In this document: piece by piece, positions 47,354 through 59,394 of the stretch
Numbering within the stretch: the first letter of the stretch is position 1
Layout of the letters: every line of letters starts with the position of its first letter
Translations under genes and position numbers: made by a program
The notes under the pieces: model-generated
Database searches by the model: none
Seen by the model: the letters and a program-made list of their open reading frames with translations, nothing else
What the model was told of the DNA's origin: nothing
Source of the DNA: Caenorhabditis elegans
Taxonomy: Eukaryota; Nematoda; Chromadorea; Rhabditida; Rhabditidae
Assembly: GCF_000002985.6 (NCBI RefSeq)
Contig: NC_003281.10
Span: 9,238,001 to 9,302,000, forward strand
Direction: 5' to 3'
DNA length: 64,000 nucleotides

Positions 47354-50300
47354 TGAAAAAAGTCTTTCAACTTCTTTTAAAATCTCAAATCCCCATATTT
47401 CCTTTTTTTTTTGTTCAATCAATTGGCAACTTCTCTCAAGTTTAGTCAGAATCTGTGACGCGTCCGCCTTCTGAATACAAACTGGGGAGTAGAGCATGAC
47501 TAGTATTGTAGTTACTCCATGAATCTTTCGTTTTTCTGACTGATTGTCAATCACGCCTAGTAATGTATCTTTGCTTCATGAAAAAGCTCACATTTTTGTT
47601 CATTTTGTCGTGATTGTTTTGTTGCTTGGACAACTGTTTCTACATTATTGGTTTGAACTACAGATGTAGCTGTTGAGTTGACTTAAAAAATATATGTACT
47701 GTATAATTTTTGAAGAGTTTGATTTTTATTACTGTTGAAAGTTGCTTAAGCTTTGAAAAAATCAGTTCCCCAAGAAAACGTCTTACATTCTTAAGCCATT
47801 TTTGTCATCATTTAAATTTCTGAATATCAAACCTTCATAACAATCCTCAATTCATTTCGCTACAAATTACTGTTATTCTGCCAACTCTCAAAATCACTTA
47901 TTGACGTGTGGGTCCGACTCCAAAATTCTCGATAAAAAATTGTATTTCTTATTTGTCGCAATTCTCCCTGCCAATCGTCAAGTTGTACAACTCAGTGCCA
48001 TTCATTTCATTTCACTTTTTTTCAGATCCCTTTTCCATTGCAACAAACACATCAAACTGAAGCAGCCACCGTTCACACTGTAAGTATATGGAAATTGGAA
48101 AAAGTAGAGCCAACTCCCCTTACTTCGAGAATTGTATAGCCTAGTACATTGTACAAAGTCAGTTCCAATTTGAATGCTTATTTCAATGGAACTGCCGCCG
48201 CCGCGTGCGCCAGTTTTAAGGAAAGAAATTGTACATTTTATGTCTAGTTTTTTTCTCAGTTGAATAAATCTACAGTAACCCGAGTAGGATAGCCTTGAGA
48301 TCCGTTATTATCATGCATGTGGCCATTGTCATTATTATTATAATCATTATGAATAAATAATGAGGCACATGCGCCTCTGGATTACTGTAAACATAGTTTT
48401 ATAATTATATTCGCTGTACAGGCATTTTTTGCAATTTTTGTATGAAACCTACTGCTCTACTTTGACGCTGATATCTCGGCTGTATTAACTTTTATCAAAT
48501 TAATTTGAAAAATCAAACACCAGAGAAATAATTTAGCACGATTTTTTTAGTTGGCGATTTTTTGAGAAAATCGACGAAAACTGAGATATTAGCTATCAAA
48601 GCTAAGAGATCTAATAGGATCCATACGGGTATAGGTTAATCAAAGAAACTTTTGAAAACAACTTTTTTCCAAACAAATTTGAAATTATTCAAATTGCAAT
48701 TTTTTATTTTTAAAGTTTTTTTTGGCATGCTCTAAGACCTCATATATTTCTTTCGGTTAGTAGCGACGGCTACGTGGCAGTTGAGACTAAGCAATGTGCC
48801 CGGTTAGTCGCTACTAAGTCATGATGAGCACGTGTTAGATGAAGCTTAGCCGACATTGATCTTCGAAATTTTACTGATTGCCGTCTCATCCTGCGACGCG
48901 CTTTGTTCGGTTGTTTCCAGCACGGATCGAGGTCAGAAACCGATTGACACAGGAGAATGGCAGAGGGTAAAGTTAAAGTTCAGCTGCTTAATGCTTTGTA
49001 AATAAGAAAAGGCGTTTTTGGGATTCAAGTTGTTTAAGGTCATCTCAGTTTTTAAATGCGATTTTAAAAATAAGGCTTAAATTTAGCTTTTTTCTTTAAA
49101 CTTTTTTAGAAAACACAAATTTTCGATCAAAAGTCAAACCTTATTTTTTGTTCTATAAAAAAGGAAAAAGCTGATAAACAACATCCAACATTACAAATTA
49201 TGTCAAATTATCAATTACCTCATTTCTCTAAGGATTTATTAATAGACTCTTCCTTTTTACTTCTCATAACTTTATTTCTCAATTCCAATTTTTCTTTTCG
49301 AATTTTTAAGTTTGCTTCAATATTTCTAGATTATTCTATTCTAAGCTCTCCCTAACTGAAACATTTATAAATTTAAAAATAAGCAAAAATAAAAACAAAC
49401 GTTCTATTTTCTATTTTCTGGCATTGGCACACGCACAAAGGCACACAAAAATCGCTCTATATTTACCCAAAAACAGCTCTAATTTTAGTAGATTTCTAGT
49501 AGAGCCTAACGAAAAAAAAAACAGACATGCCGATACACTTTGGCCTCGAGAAAAACAGTACCAAGTTGCTCTAACAGAAGCGGCCGAGAGTCATATTGAC
49601 TTTTCCATGGCACCCAGAAATCTGAACAAATAGAAAGAGGAAAAATAAGAAGAATAGGAAAATAAATAGAAAAAAATAGAGTAGCCAGAGAAAAGTGGGA
49701 GGAGTGAGGGGAATGGAACTGTCTGAAAATTTCAGAACACATTTTTATCATTTTCAGGGTTACCGAGTTGTAATTGGTATTTTCTTAAGATTAAGTTAAG
49801 AGTCGAATTGTAAATACTCCTAACTTATTGCTTATAGTTAGTTTTTATTTACCTAAAAAGGTTTAGCACTGAATCTCCAGAGGCAGACGTAGTTGCACCT
49901 TTTTCCAATTGGCACATTTAAAAAATCCCCATTTACTCAACGTTATGTAAAAGTTTTTTTTTCGAAATTTGTCTAAAAACTTAAAGAAAGGTGTATGTTC
50001 CAATTGGCACATCGATATTTGAGTCTGTTTTTGAGCAGTTTTTCAATTGAAATTAAAAGTATGGGAACATAGGGTTTTCTAAATGTACGAAAAAAAATTC
50101 CGCACTCCCCTGAGCTTCCCCCTTCCTTTTATAAACCAACGGAACTTTCCCAAAATTGAACTCTAAATGCCACGTGTCGTATATGCTAAAGTTTGTCCAA
50201 AATCCGTCTAATCTGTACATCGTATCCCAGTTTGTGTCTGTTTGGAGCTCATCCCAACAGCCCATCCGAACGGATTTAAATGCATGAAGCAGCAAAAAGC

Positions 50301-53300
50301 TAGCACACTCTGCTCTTGTCCATGCCTTTTTGTTAATTCACTAATTAATTAGTAAAATTTAAGTTATCAGATCCTACCTGAATCTGGAATAAAACTAGCT
50401 TCATTTCTATTCCAATTTGCAGAAGAGATCCGATTTTTGATCTCTGCTTGCAGCTAAATTCGATTTCAGTTCTAATCGTATTGAGTATTAAATCGTCACA
50501 TTGAATGATTGTTTCCTGGTATTTTTTTTATCTTACAAAAATCTTGATGCTAAAAAAATCGTCTATTTGGTGTCTAACCCAAAAAGTGCCAAAAACTTTT
50601 CACAAAAATTGACAACCTTTCTGATTATGATCAGTCCCCCAGCGCTACCAAAAACATGAAAATTCCGTTCAATATAACTTCTTAATGTATTTCTTTTCAT
50701 GCCTAATGATAACCAACTTATAAGTTGTTTACAGTCCACATATGTAAGAGTTGCACAATCACTCTCACCTCGCAACACACTCACAAAAGTTTTCGCTCCT
50801 CCTCGAATTCTGTACTTATTCGTGTCAAGGAGCATATAAGGTTTTTGATATGAAAAAGTGTTGTTTGTTTCCATTCCACGTTTTATTTCTTAATTGCCAT
50901 TTCCAAGTTTTCATGATAATTTTTTCTGCTGAAATTTGATGCTGCTTCAAAAGCGTATTGGCTCGATTCCAATAAAGTAGGTTTTTTGAAAAAAACCTTC
51001 ACTTTTTAGTTCTTAGCGAACAGACCAGATAAGAATCACTATACTCATGACCAAGGCATCACATAATTTCGAGCAAAACCAGCAATTTTCAAGATGTTGG
51101 AGAACTTGGAAAGTTTGGGTACATACATGTAACATTTTCAGCAATTGAAAACATTGGTATTCACAAAAGCTAGCGCCAAGCTTAAGCCAAGTTTGGCCCG
51201 GCTTGAGCTTAATAGCAATGTCTGTACAAGCGTTGGCCTTAAAATTGTTGTTCAAAAATTGGGAGCCAAATGTCTAGATGAATAAACAAATCTTGAAATT
51301 TTTGAAGATTTTTCAATTATCTAATGCTCTTATTTTCAAAGTTGGTGCAACACATATATGGCTAATAAACCTAACTTGGAAAAAATAGTAGTTTGTTTCA
51401 TAGAAGTACTCACAACCAATCGTCATCTAACCCATGACCAAAATGTTTGCAAACTGTCACTATTATAGGCTTTAAGCGGTTATAGGCAGAAACTTGATAC
51501 GATAGTGATGTGCTGAAATTCGAATATTTTTTGAAAATTGAGTTCACTGTGTGGAGCTTTCTAGAGTTTTAAAAGTAAATTTGAATCTTTTCGTTGAAAA
51601 AAAGTATTTATATCTGCAACCAAAATCATTGCGCAATTAAATTATTAATTTTAACAAAATATTGTTTTCCTATTTGAAAACCAAGCTCCTCCTACTCGCT
51701 ACTACAAACCTTGAAATCCCGTTATCCTTGTGAGGGGCGTGGCCTCATCGTAGGCGCCTCCGATTGGCGCATAGTATTCGGTGCATAACAATTCAATCCC
51801 GATTCCTTATTTTCTTCTAGCCAACTCGCTTATAATCTATTAAATTTTTTGGGGAAAATGTTTGTTGCACAAGTTGCTCGAAATGACATCAAGTCACACA
51901 GTCACACACTCTCGTTTTTCTATTCTCACTCATAAAGTCCGATAAGGCGCGGCGACCCAACATCGCCGCCAACAAATTATTTGTTTGACACAGAAAAGGT
52001 TCAAATTCAAGTTTTATAAGCATCGACGACAAATTTCCTCATTTTTGTGTCCCGTTATCATGAATTTCACCGAGTCATATGGTTTCGTGAGTTGTGAGAG
52101 ACGCAGATTACCATTCTTTTTGGGTGGAGCGAACAGCTGGAGCCTGTTACTAAAACGTAGTTGATAATTGGGCAATGAGAAAAAAGAGCATGATTACGGT
52201 AGTTTCTAGTTTGGATTTGGAAATTATAAATATCTCTATGATTATGGCATGCAATACTATTTTCAATAGTAACGGAGATTGTAACTTTAAATGTATATCA
52301 AACAGTTGCAATGAAAAGTGATCGGCTCTAATATCTAATTTTAAGAAAATTTAAAATTTTTATTTGTGTTTTAAAAGACAGACAAGGTAATTAGAAAAAC
52401 TGTGAATGATCAGGCACTAGGCATTTTGCACAAATCTGGAGAAAAAGTTTGCATTTATTGAATATCATGTGTCCAATTTCTAAACTATGTGCTATGCTCC
52501 GGAGCACGCTTTTTTTGTGACGAAAAGTCTACCGTAGTCAAGTTCATCCCCACTTAAATCCTCTTTTTCTTCATCTCAATTTAATCTTAAATTCTCCATT
52601 TCACTTAAAATCAAGTTAAACCATCGGCCATCAACAAGTTGTTAAGAAAAATGAGCTGTACGAGATCATCTATCAATAAGACGATATCACCCTCTCTTTT
52701 TCAGGTAAAATCTCTTGCAAGGAAGGGGGCAATCTTCGATGTTGAGATATCAATCTTAAAGTCTCGTGCGTAACTGACCTGAAATTAGAAGGGAATTGAG
52801 CTGATTTGAGATTTAACCAGCTTGCTTAAACCTATCTTGGTTTAAGATATAACTTCTCTATTTATGCCTCCTATAAATTTTTAGAATTTTTTATTTTAGG
52901 AATAGTTAGAAAGTATTATTCAGTGTACTTAAAAGCTAGCGCAAAAATGTTGCCTATTTCTCAGCGTCCTCAATAGCAACTACTGGAGAAATGCTCATCA
53001 TTTTTGTCTACAAAAGCCGATTTCACTTCCTTTTCCAAATAATTTCCAAAAAACTACCCACACATCCTAATATCCCATTATCTAGCAGCAAGAAAAAATA
53101 TTTTGGCGCATTATTTCAAGTCTCCGTCTGTTCATCTTGTTCACCGTCCGTATGTCATTGTTTTCTTCTCCATGGACCTTTTTTTTTGTCTTTTTCCATT
53201 TTCCCACAATGTGTGATGACACCCCAAGATGGTAGTAATCCGGCGGTAAGCCCATGTTTCGCATTACGCGCCGCGCGCATTGTGCACATGAATATGACAA

Positions 53301-53714
53301 ATGAGATATTGAAAAAGGAGCCAGAGGAGGGAGGACCATGAAGGAAGGGGGCACCATCACAGCGCTTAATCCCTTACCCTTCTCAGTTACGAGCACGAGC
53401 TTACTATCGTTGAAAAAGCGAGCGAAATATTTGAATTTTCCGAAACGAAACGTGTCGTTTACTTCCAAGTTTTCACTATCTAGGATTAATGTTAGCTTTT
53501 AAGCTTGTCTGTGAAATTCCGAAATTCGCCTAATCTGAGGGTTCTCCGAATTATGTCACTAAATTTTGTCTATTTCCGCAATATGTTTTTGTGATCTTTA
53601 TCTCTATCAAACTACAACAGTGAATTCTACGGGAAAAAAACTAAAAATGCATAAAAATACATTGGGACGAAAAAACCTAAACCCCTTAAATTTCGATTTC
53701 AAATTTTCAAGGTG
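47354..53714. other. Gene-poor stretch upstream of fozi-1, part 2
   Basis: No supportable gene. It includes a family A fold-back (48440-48630), an imperfect hairpin (48757-48817), and a GC-richer island with Sp1/KLF-like GGGGCGTGGCC at 51733-51743 and CGGCGACCCAACATCGCCGCC at 51948-51970. Two overlapping frames at 52991-53468 on opposite strands have no family features. It is likely regulatory for fozi-1. Confidence 0.4.
48440..48630. mobile_element. Fold-back element, family A copy
   Basis: The left arm has CTCTACTTTGACGCTGATATC and the right arm GATATTAGCTATCAAAGCTAAGAG, pairing with several mismatches. The same core words occur in the element at 39299-39507. Flanking GTATGAAACCTAC and TAATAGGATCCATAC extend the match. 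Confidence 0.55.
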
Positions 53715-53716
53715 TA

Positions 53717-53977
53717 CACTCAAAATAATAAAACTGCGTTGCGTGTACGCCAAAATAGGCCCGCCTTTTTCTCGTCCACTCACGGGGAAAACGCAAAAAG
53801 CGGTACCCCAGGCAATATCAGCCGCCGACATCATTCGAGGTCCGCGCACCACACTATTTTTCTCACTGTTGGTGTGGCGAGCTGTCCCCCACTCCCCTAT
53901 TTTTGCCTTTTCCCCGTGAGATTAAAAGGTGGGGCCTATTTTGTCGTACACGCAACGCAGTTTTATTATTTTGAGTG
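53717..53977. mobile_element. TA-flanked MITE with near-complete fold-back
   Basis: Terminal inverted repeats begin CACTCAAAATAATAAAAC at 53717 and end with the exact complement at 53977. The arms continue for about 90 bases, including GCGTTGCGTGTACG, AAAATAGGCCC and CTCACGGGGAAAA, with few mismatches. The element is 261 bases and flanked by TA on both sides (53715-53716 and 53978-53979), the target duplication of Tc1/mariner-type elements. The short centre contains no transposase frame, so it is non-autonomous. Confidence 0.8.
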
Positions 53978-53979
53978 TA

Positions 53980-55194
53980 CTTTTGTACTACTTTCGTGGC
54001 CTGTATTTTTTTATTTTCAATAAACCCGATCAAAACATTTTAAGATTTTTTTTAAACACTAATTTTAAACACTATTAAAACTCCCTAAAACATCGAACGT
54101 CTACAAGAAAACATCTCTGGAGTGGACGATGACATTGTGTTTACCTCCAAAATAAATTAAAACATTTCTATGATTGAAATTTATATTTCCTTTTTTACCT
54201 TTCTTTAATTCTGGGTATTTCTAGAAAAGTTTCAAAATATGTTTCATTAAAAATAATAAATGCAATTCCAACAAACTCAAGCTGAAAAGTTTGAAGCTCG
54301 AAAAGTTAAAAATGCTCCTAATCCCCTAGTAAGGAATTTCCGAAATTTCGGATTATTTTTCATACTTGTTTGTTGCTCTTGGTCATGGTTTTCTGGTTTT
54401 CAAATTGCTCGCCTAATTTGATAAAGAAGCCTTAAAAGTTTTCACGAGTTTGCTGCGCCCCGCGTCGACGTGTCAATGTGCCAACTCATCAGGCTACAGC
54501 TTCTTCCCTTCATCTTTAATTCTTGTGTGCTCAATTTAGGGATTACCAGCACCAGAAATTTGAATGAAGTTGGATTATGGTTGAGTAGAAGAATCATGCG
54601 CCCTTTAGTTTCATTTTTGGGAGTTGGGAGTACGTAACTCCATAACTTGAAACAAGACAAAGTTGCGGTTTTTGGCGGGCGGGCGGTGGGCTCCGTGAGG
54701 CTTAGCAGAATGACTTTTTGTGAAGCAGTTTCTGGGTTTTAGTAGGCCTACCAAAACCCGAAACTTCTCATTTGTGTCTTCTCTAATGGGCGTTTGGCGG
54801 CATGGCATCGTCACAACACTCGAAAACAGCGCTGATCCTACCGGTCATACAGATTCATTTCCTTCTCAAGCTCTTTAGACATCTGACTCATTTTTTTAAA
54901 CAACATGACATACTACTACGATTTTGAGCTGATTGTAGTACTGATCTGTTTTCCGATTTTTACTTTCTAAGTTAAGTATTTTTCAGTTACCAGATTAGTT
55001 TGGTATTAGTTAGAATATTATTACTTATACATTTCAGTTGTCTTACAGAACTGAAGATATTACAGAGTGTAATGCTCAGATTCCATTCAAGAACAAAACT
55101 TTTAAAGCCTGAAACAATAGTGAAAGTTACTCCGTGTATCTCTGCTCTGAATCTACAAAATCTTTTATTTTTTCCGTAAAATATATATTTCCAG
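53980..55194. other. Proximal upstream region of fozi-1
   Basis: About 1.2 kb between the MITE and the first coding exon of fozi-1. It contains a G/C-rich patch at 54675-54700 (GGCGGGCGGGCGG) but no convincing exon. It probably includes the promoter or a 5' intron, since the coding exon is preceded by an acceptor. Confidence 0.45.
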
Positions 55195-55204
55195 ACACGA
55201 CGCC

Positions 55205-58017
55205 ATGATGCTTGCATCATCAGCGCCCACGGCGCCCAGCCTACTACCTCCAAGCAGTCAACCATCGGCAGCCACAACTCGGGCAGATGACTGTTCCTCT
55301 TCAACGTCTCCAACAAACACATCAGCTTCGGATGCTTCAATGGAAATGTTGACAAGTTTAATGAACGGAGCAGTTGCAGCTGCAGCAGCTCCCGGAAATG
55401 CTTTAGTGAAGCAGGTAAGATCAAAAAGTAATCCGAGCAGAGAACATGGTTCCTTTTAGAAAGTTGGTGGGTAATAACCCCTAATCCTAGATTAAGTTTT
55501 GTAAGATGTATTGTTATTATTATCAGGCGAATCATAAGATCACAGATTATAGCATACTACAAGGTACTTAGGCCCATGAGCACTTTAGCAAACCACTCGA
55601 TATCATACTAGGATTCTTGTTTTAAGATTATACTGATCTTGTTACCTTATATTTGTTACTTTATAGTTATTTTACCTTATCTACCTCATAGTTTTCTTAT
55701 ATTCCAGGAATCACCACCACTAACAACGCCTCCATTATTCAATCCAGATCTTGCTCTACTCCAGTTCAGTCAACTATTTCAAGCTCAGCAAGCAATGGTC
55801 CAATTTCATAATCAACAGAAACAACAGCAGCAGATCATACAGCAACAGCAACAGCAGCAGCAACAGCAGCAACAAAATCAGAATCCGAGTCAAAGTCAGT
55901 CTTCTTCCAGTGACCGTAAGAGGGTGAGTGTTATATTCTTATTCTAACATCATAACCAACATAGAATTCAAATTTTCAGTCCTATCCCTGTACATTTCAA
56001 TATTGTGTCATATGTCAAAAAGACGTACACTCCTCAAAACTGCCATGCCATATTCGACAATGCCACGTGGCTAAGCCAATGTTCCAATGCCCGGCATGCG
56101 ACTTTACATCCACATATTCAAAAAACAACGTTAAGAGTCATATGGTTTCATTACACGGATTAGCGGGTGACCCGATCAGTTATATGGATAAATATGCAGG
56201 ACAAGTTGAAGAGTTCATGAAACTGTGCTTCCCCAATGGTACGTTCTTTTTGATTGCAGCAACAGGGGATTTAACCTTTAACCTTTATCAGTAATTTTTC
56301 AGTTCGTGGCAGAGGACGGCCGATGCAGGGTAGGAGCTCTCCAAAATCTCCAACAAGTCCAACACAGCCAGGGAGACGTGGTAGTCAAGCATCTTCTCTG
56401 CCATCTAGAAGGAATACTGTATCACAGAATGACTTGCTTGCAACTCTTCAACAGCATCAGCAACAACAAGCAGCATTCCATCCATTGAGGAATTTGAGGT
56501 ATACGGTTTTCAAAATTATTGTAAAAAGCCTCTGACTTTATCGTCACATTAATAATTTCTAGCAATCCCGAATTATCTAGAAACTACAAATAGTTTCAGA
56601 TTCAACCCACTGCAGTCAATTTTCCCGGCAGTTCTTGCAAATAACAACAATAATTCGGTTTTGGCAACCAATAAGCACGTCAACAACTTTCTGATCAAGG
56701 TACTAGAACTGTAGAGATCATTTGATAAGGAATGTTTTAATTTCAGCAGGAAGAGTCTGAAGTTCCACCGATCACAATGCCAATGCAAGATCTCAAGACA
56801 ATGCTAGATGCAAATTCATCGCCATCTCCAATTTCCTTGTCATCATCTATAATTCCGATTCAGCCAATTAAGCCAGGGGAGAATGCTCAACCAAAATACA
56901 TGAAATCACTGGATTGGACGATTTTGAATGATCTTCAGATGAAGGGAACAGTATTTGCTGACTGTAGAAGTAATATGGAATTATACGCAGAGAACATTGC
57001 CAGAAAGATTGAAAATACTAAAGCCTTTCAATCCTTTGTTCTTAGTGATGATATGAGAACAGTCGTTGAAGAAGTCAGATCAAGAGTTAGCATTCAACTT
57101 TTTGAAGTGATGTTTGCAATTCATAGAATGGATATTAAAGTTCTCAATCAGAACTTGGTGGATTCACTTCTTCAAATTGCTCCAACTAACAGTGATGCTC
57201 AATTACTTCGGAAAATGGAAAACTTGTCAGATCCAAATGAGGAATTTCTACTTGGCCTTACAAAAATTGATCACATTGAGGAGAAATTGGAAACTATGAA
57301 GCATATGTACAGGTTTCCAGAGCAAGTTGAATTACTGAAGGAAAATATTATCAAATATGAAATTGCTGTGAAAGTGTTAAGTGAGAGTCGGGCTCTTCGG
57401 AATGTCATGCAACTTGTACTCGCGATTCTCAATATTGGATTCTTCGATGATCGTCAATGTCTTTCAATCAATGGATTCTCAGTTTCAGATATCAGTTCTA
57501 TTTTATCAACAAACACACCATCTGGTCAATCTGTGCAATCGATCCTTGTTACAATATTGAAAGATGAAATTAATTTGGATCTTGATGAGCTTTTCGGTCT
57601 TATTGATGTGCTCGAAAAAATTGAAAATGATGATGTCAACTCAGTTGCACAGGATTTAATGGTATTGGATGATAAAACAGTTCGGGCAGAAAAAGAAATG
57701 GAGCACAGTGGATCAAATATACCTCTCAGTGAGTTTGTTGAAAACGCGAAGACAATTTCAAAGGAGCGATGGGAACATTTCAAATCCTTGAAGGTTAGTA
57801 GTAAACTTGTCAGATTTGGTAAAATAATTATATTTTCTCATTTCAGACAAGCATTGAAAGACTCACTATATATCTTGGAAGCCCACTGCCACGCCATCAA
57901 AATCTTGATGCTCACTCTCCATTCAACAACGTGCTCCAAATGCTCCGATCCTTAAAAACTGCAATCGAGCTTGACGATGCATCAGATGACCATCACATCA
58001 ATGTCTCGTCTCCTTAA
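55205..58017 (+). CDS. fozi-1: FOZI-1, zinc-finger protein with divergent formin FH2 domain
   Basis: Seven coding exons: 55205-55414, 55708-55923, 55980-56238, 56303-56498, 56600-56699, 56747-57793, 57847-58017; phases agree and give 732 residues. Order: Ser/Thr/Ala-rich N-terminus; glutamine-rich tract (about 100-130); two C2H2 fingers (Cys151, Cys154, His166, His171 and Cys179, Cys182, His196, His201); an AT-hook-like RGRGRP; a second Gln-rich stretch; and an FH2-like domain from about residue 375 to near the end. There is no proline-rich FH1 segment. FOZI-1 is known as a nuclear transcription regulator in the ASE taste neurons and the M mesodermal lineage, with FH2 mainly a dimerisation module. 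An acceptor ends at 55194, 10 bases before the ATG. A poly(A) signal lies at 58650-58655. Confidence 0.92.
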
Positions 58018-58628
58018 TTTTTGTTTTCTGGAAAAGGCGAAGAACTCGATTTGAAGCTTCTCAATTGAGTCTCTGCAGCCGACATTTTACGGGTCCAGCT
58101 TGCGAGGTATCTCCGCGAGTTGTCGGCTGCTATTTCGAGCTACCAAATGTTCCAATCAAGTTCGACGCCTGCTCCTAGTTAATTCAGTCATTTTGTTTAC
58201 TCGTTTTCCCTGGTTCTCTGATAATCTTGCCTCCGGCTGTTCATATTTGTTATCTTAAATCCTTATCCCTCACAATTCCTGTTCCAAACTGTTCCTGTGT
58301 TCTGAAATTTTGCCAAAAAAGTACTTGTTAGTTGGTGAACTCTATTTTCCCTGTCGCTTTTCCATCTCTCCCCTGTGAATTCCTCCCGCTTCGTCCATCC
58401 ATGAATCTATCTATCTATCTCTCAAAAACTTCATAATATAATAATTTTATCAAAAGTATTACTCTCTCCTTCTACCTGTTAATTTTTTCTTGAAAACGAA
58501 CAAAAAGTCCTATTGGATTTATATGTGTACCCCTCTATAGCTTTTAAGAAAAACCTCCCCCTCTCTTGCTCTCTCTCTCTCGTTTTCACTCAATCTTATT
58601 GTAAAAGATTCTTTTTTTTCAATGTTTT

Positions 58629-58655
58629 TTTATTTTGTATTTGGCAAATAATAAA
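58629..58655. terminator. Crossing poly(A) signals of convergent genes
   Basis: A plus-strand AATAAA at 58650-58655 serves fozi-1 (3' UTR about 650 bases). A minus-strand AATAAA (TTTATT at 58629-58634) lies 46 bases beyond the stop of the minus-strand gene. The signals have crossed over each other, so both transcripts should share some tens of bases in antisense. Confidence 0.6.
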
Positions 58656-58679
58656 AAGTGGTAAAACTAAATTAATTTA

Positions 58680-59394
58680 TCAGAGTTTATTGAACAAATC
58701 CGAATTGTCCAGTTCTTCTTTGAGCAGTGGATACACTCGAATAAGAAATTCACCAAGTTTGGGATCGTTAATCGCTCGATGGATCTAAAATCGGTAATAT
58801 TGTTGACAAGGCTAAAGCAATTACGACGTGCGCCGAAACTAAATTTGAAGCTTTCAAGAAATCTAGAAAATTATGAAGCAGATTTGAGCTGTTTTATTTT
58901 GAAGCTCTGAAGAAAGTTCACTTTCACATTTTTTTTTTTCACTTTCACATTTTTTTTTCACTTTCACATTTTTTATTTCAAAACAACTGCTCAAATAGTA
59001 CGCAGTTTAATGTATGAAAATAGACTACAAATTTAATACATATTAAAAATTCAAATTTACCTGAGTTGCGTTCAACTTCTGGAACTCGTATTTAGTTGCC
59101 ACATTGACTTTGAGAATACTCGGACCAACACTTTTATTTTCAGTCTCAACGTCAGTTCCAACCAATGCATCACGATACAGTGTTTTTGATACTTTGAGAT
59201 TTTTCTTTTCCGTTACAGGATCTTCTTTTGTGTTGTGATCATCTTTTCTTATTGTCACAGATTGGAGATCGCAATCCGTCAAAATATGATGGGCCGTTAG
59301 TTCAATTTGTTCGAAGACAATCTGAAAACTGTTTAATTATACCGAATCAATGATATTCTGATCTTCTTTGCCCAAAACGTACTTTAATTGACAT
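58680..59394 (-). CDS. Unrecognised 125-residue protein
   Basis: Three exons on the minus strand: 59383-59394 (four codons, MSIK), 59061-59321, 58680-58784. Donor and acceptor sites are good, and all junctions are phase 0. The product is 125 residues, acidic and lysine-rich, without signal peptide or membrane segment. It has an N-terminal block (IVFEQIELTAHHIL), a charged middle and a C-terminal helix-like block (LGEFLIRVYPLLKEELDN). I do not recognise a family. It is tail-to-tail with fozi-1. The splice structure and codon use make it a real gene with fair confidence; function is unknown. Confidence 0.72.
58918..58976. repeat. Three-unit tandem repeat in intron
   Basis: TTCACTTTCACA followed by a T-tract occurs three times in a row in the second intron of the minus-strand 125-residue gene. 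On the transcribed strand it reads as A-tracts separated by TGTGAAAGTG. Confidence 0.85.

Noticed and set aside
52991..53468. Overlapping frames of 116 and 128 codons on opposite strands
   Set aside because: Mutually antisense with no family features; at most one could be real and neither has clear acceptor or donor sites.
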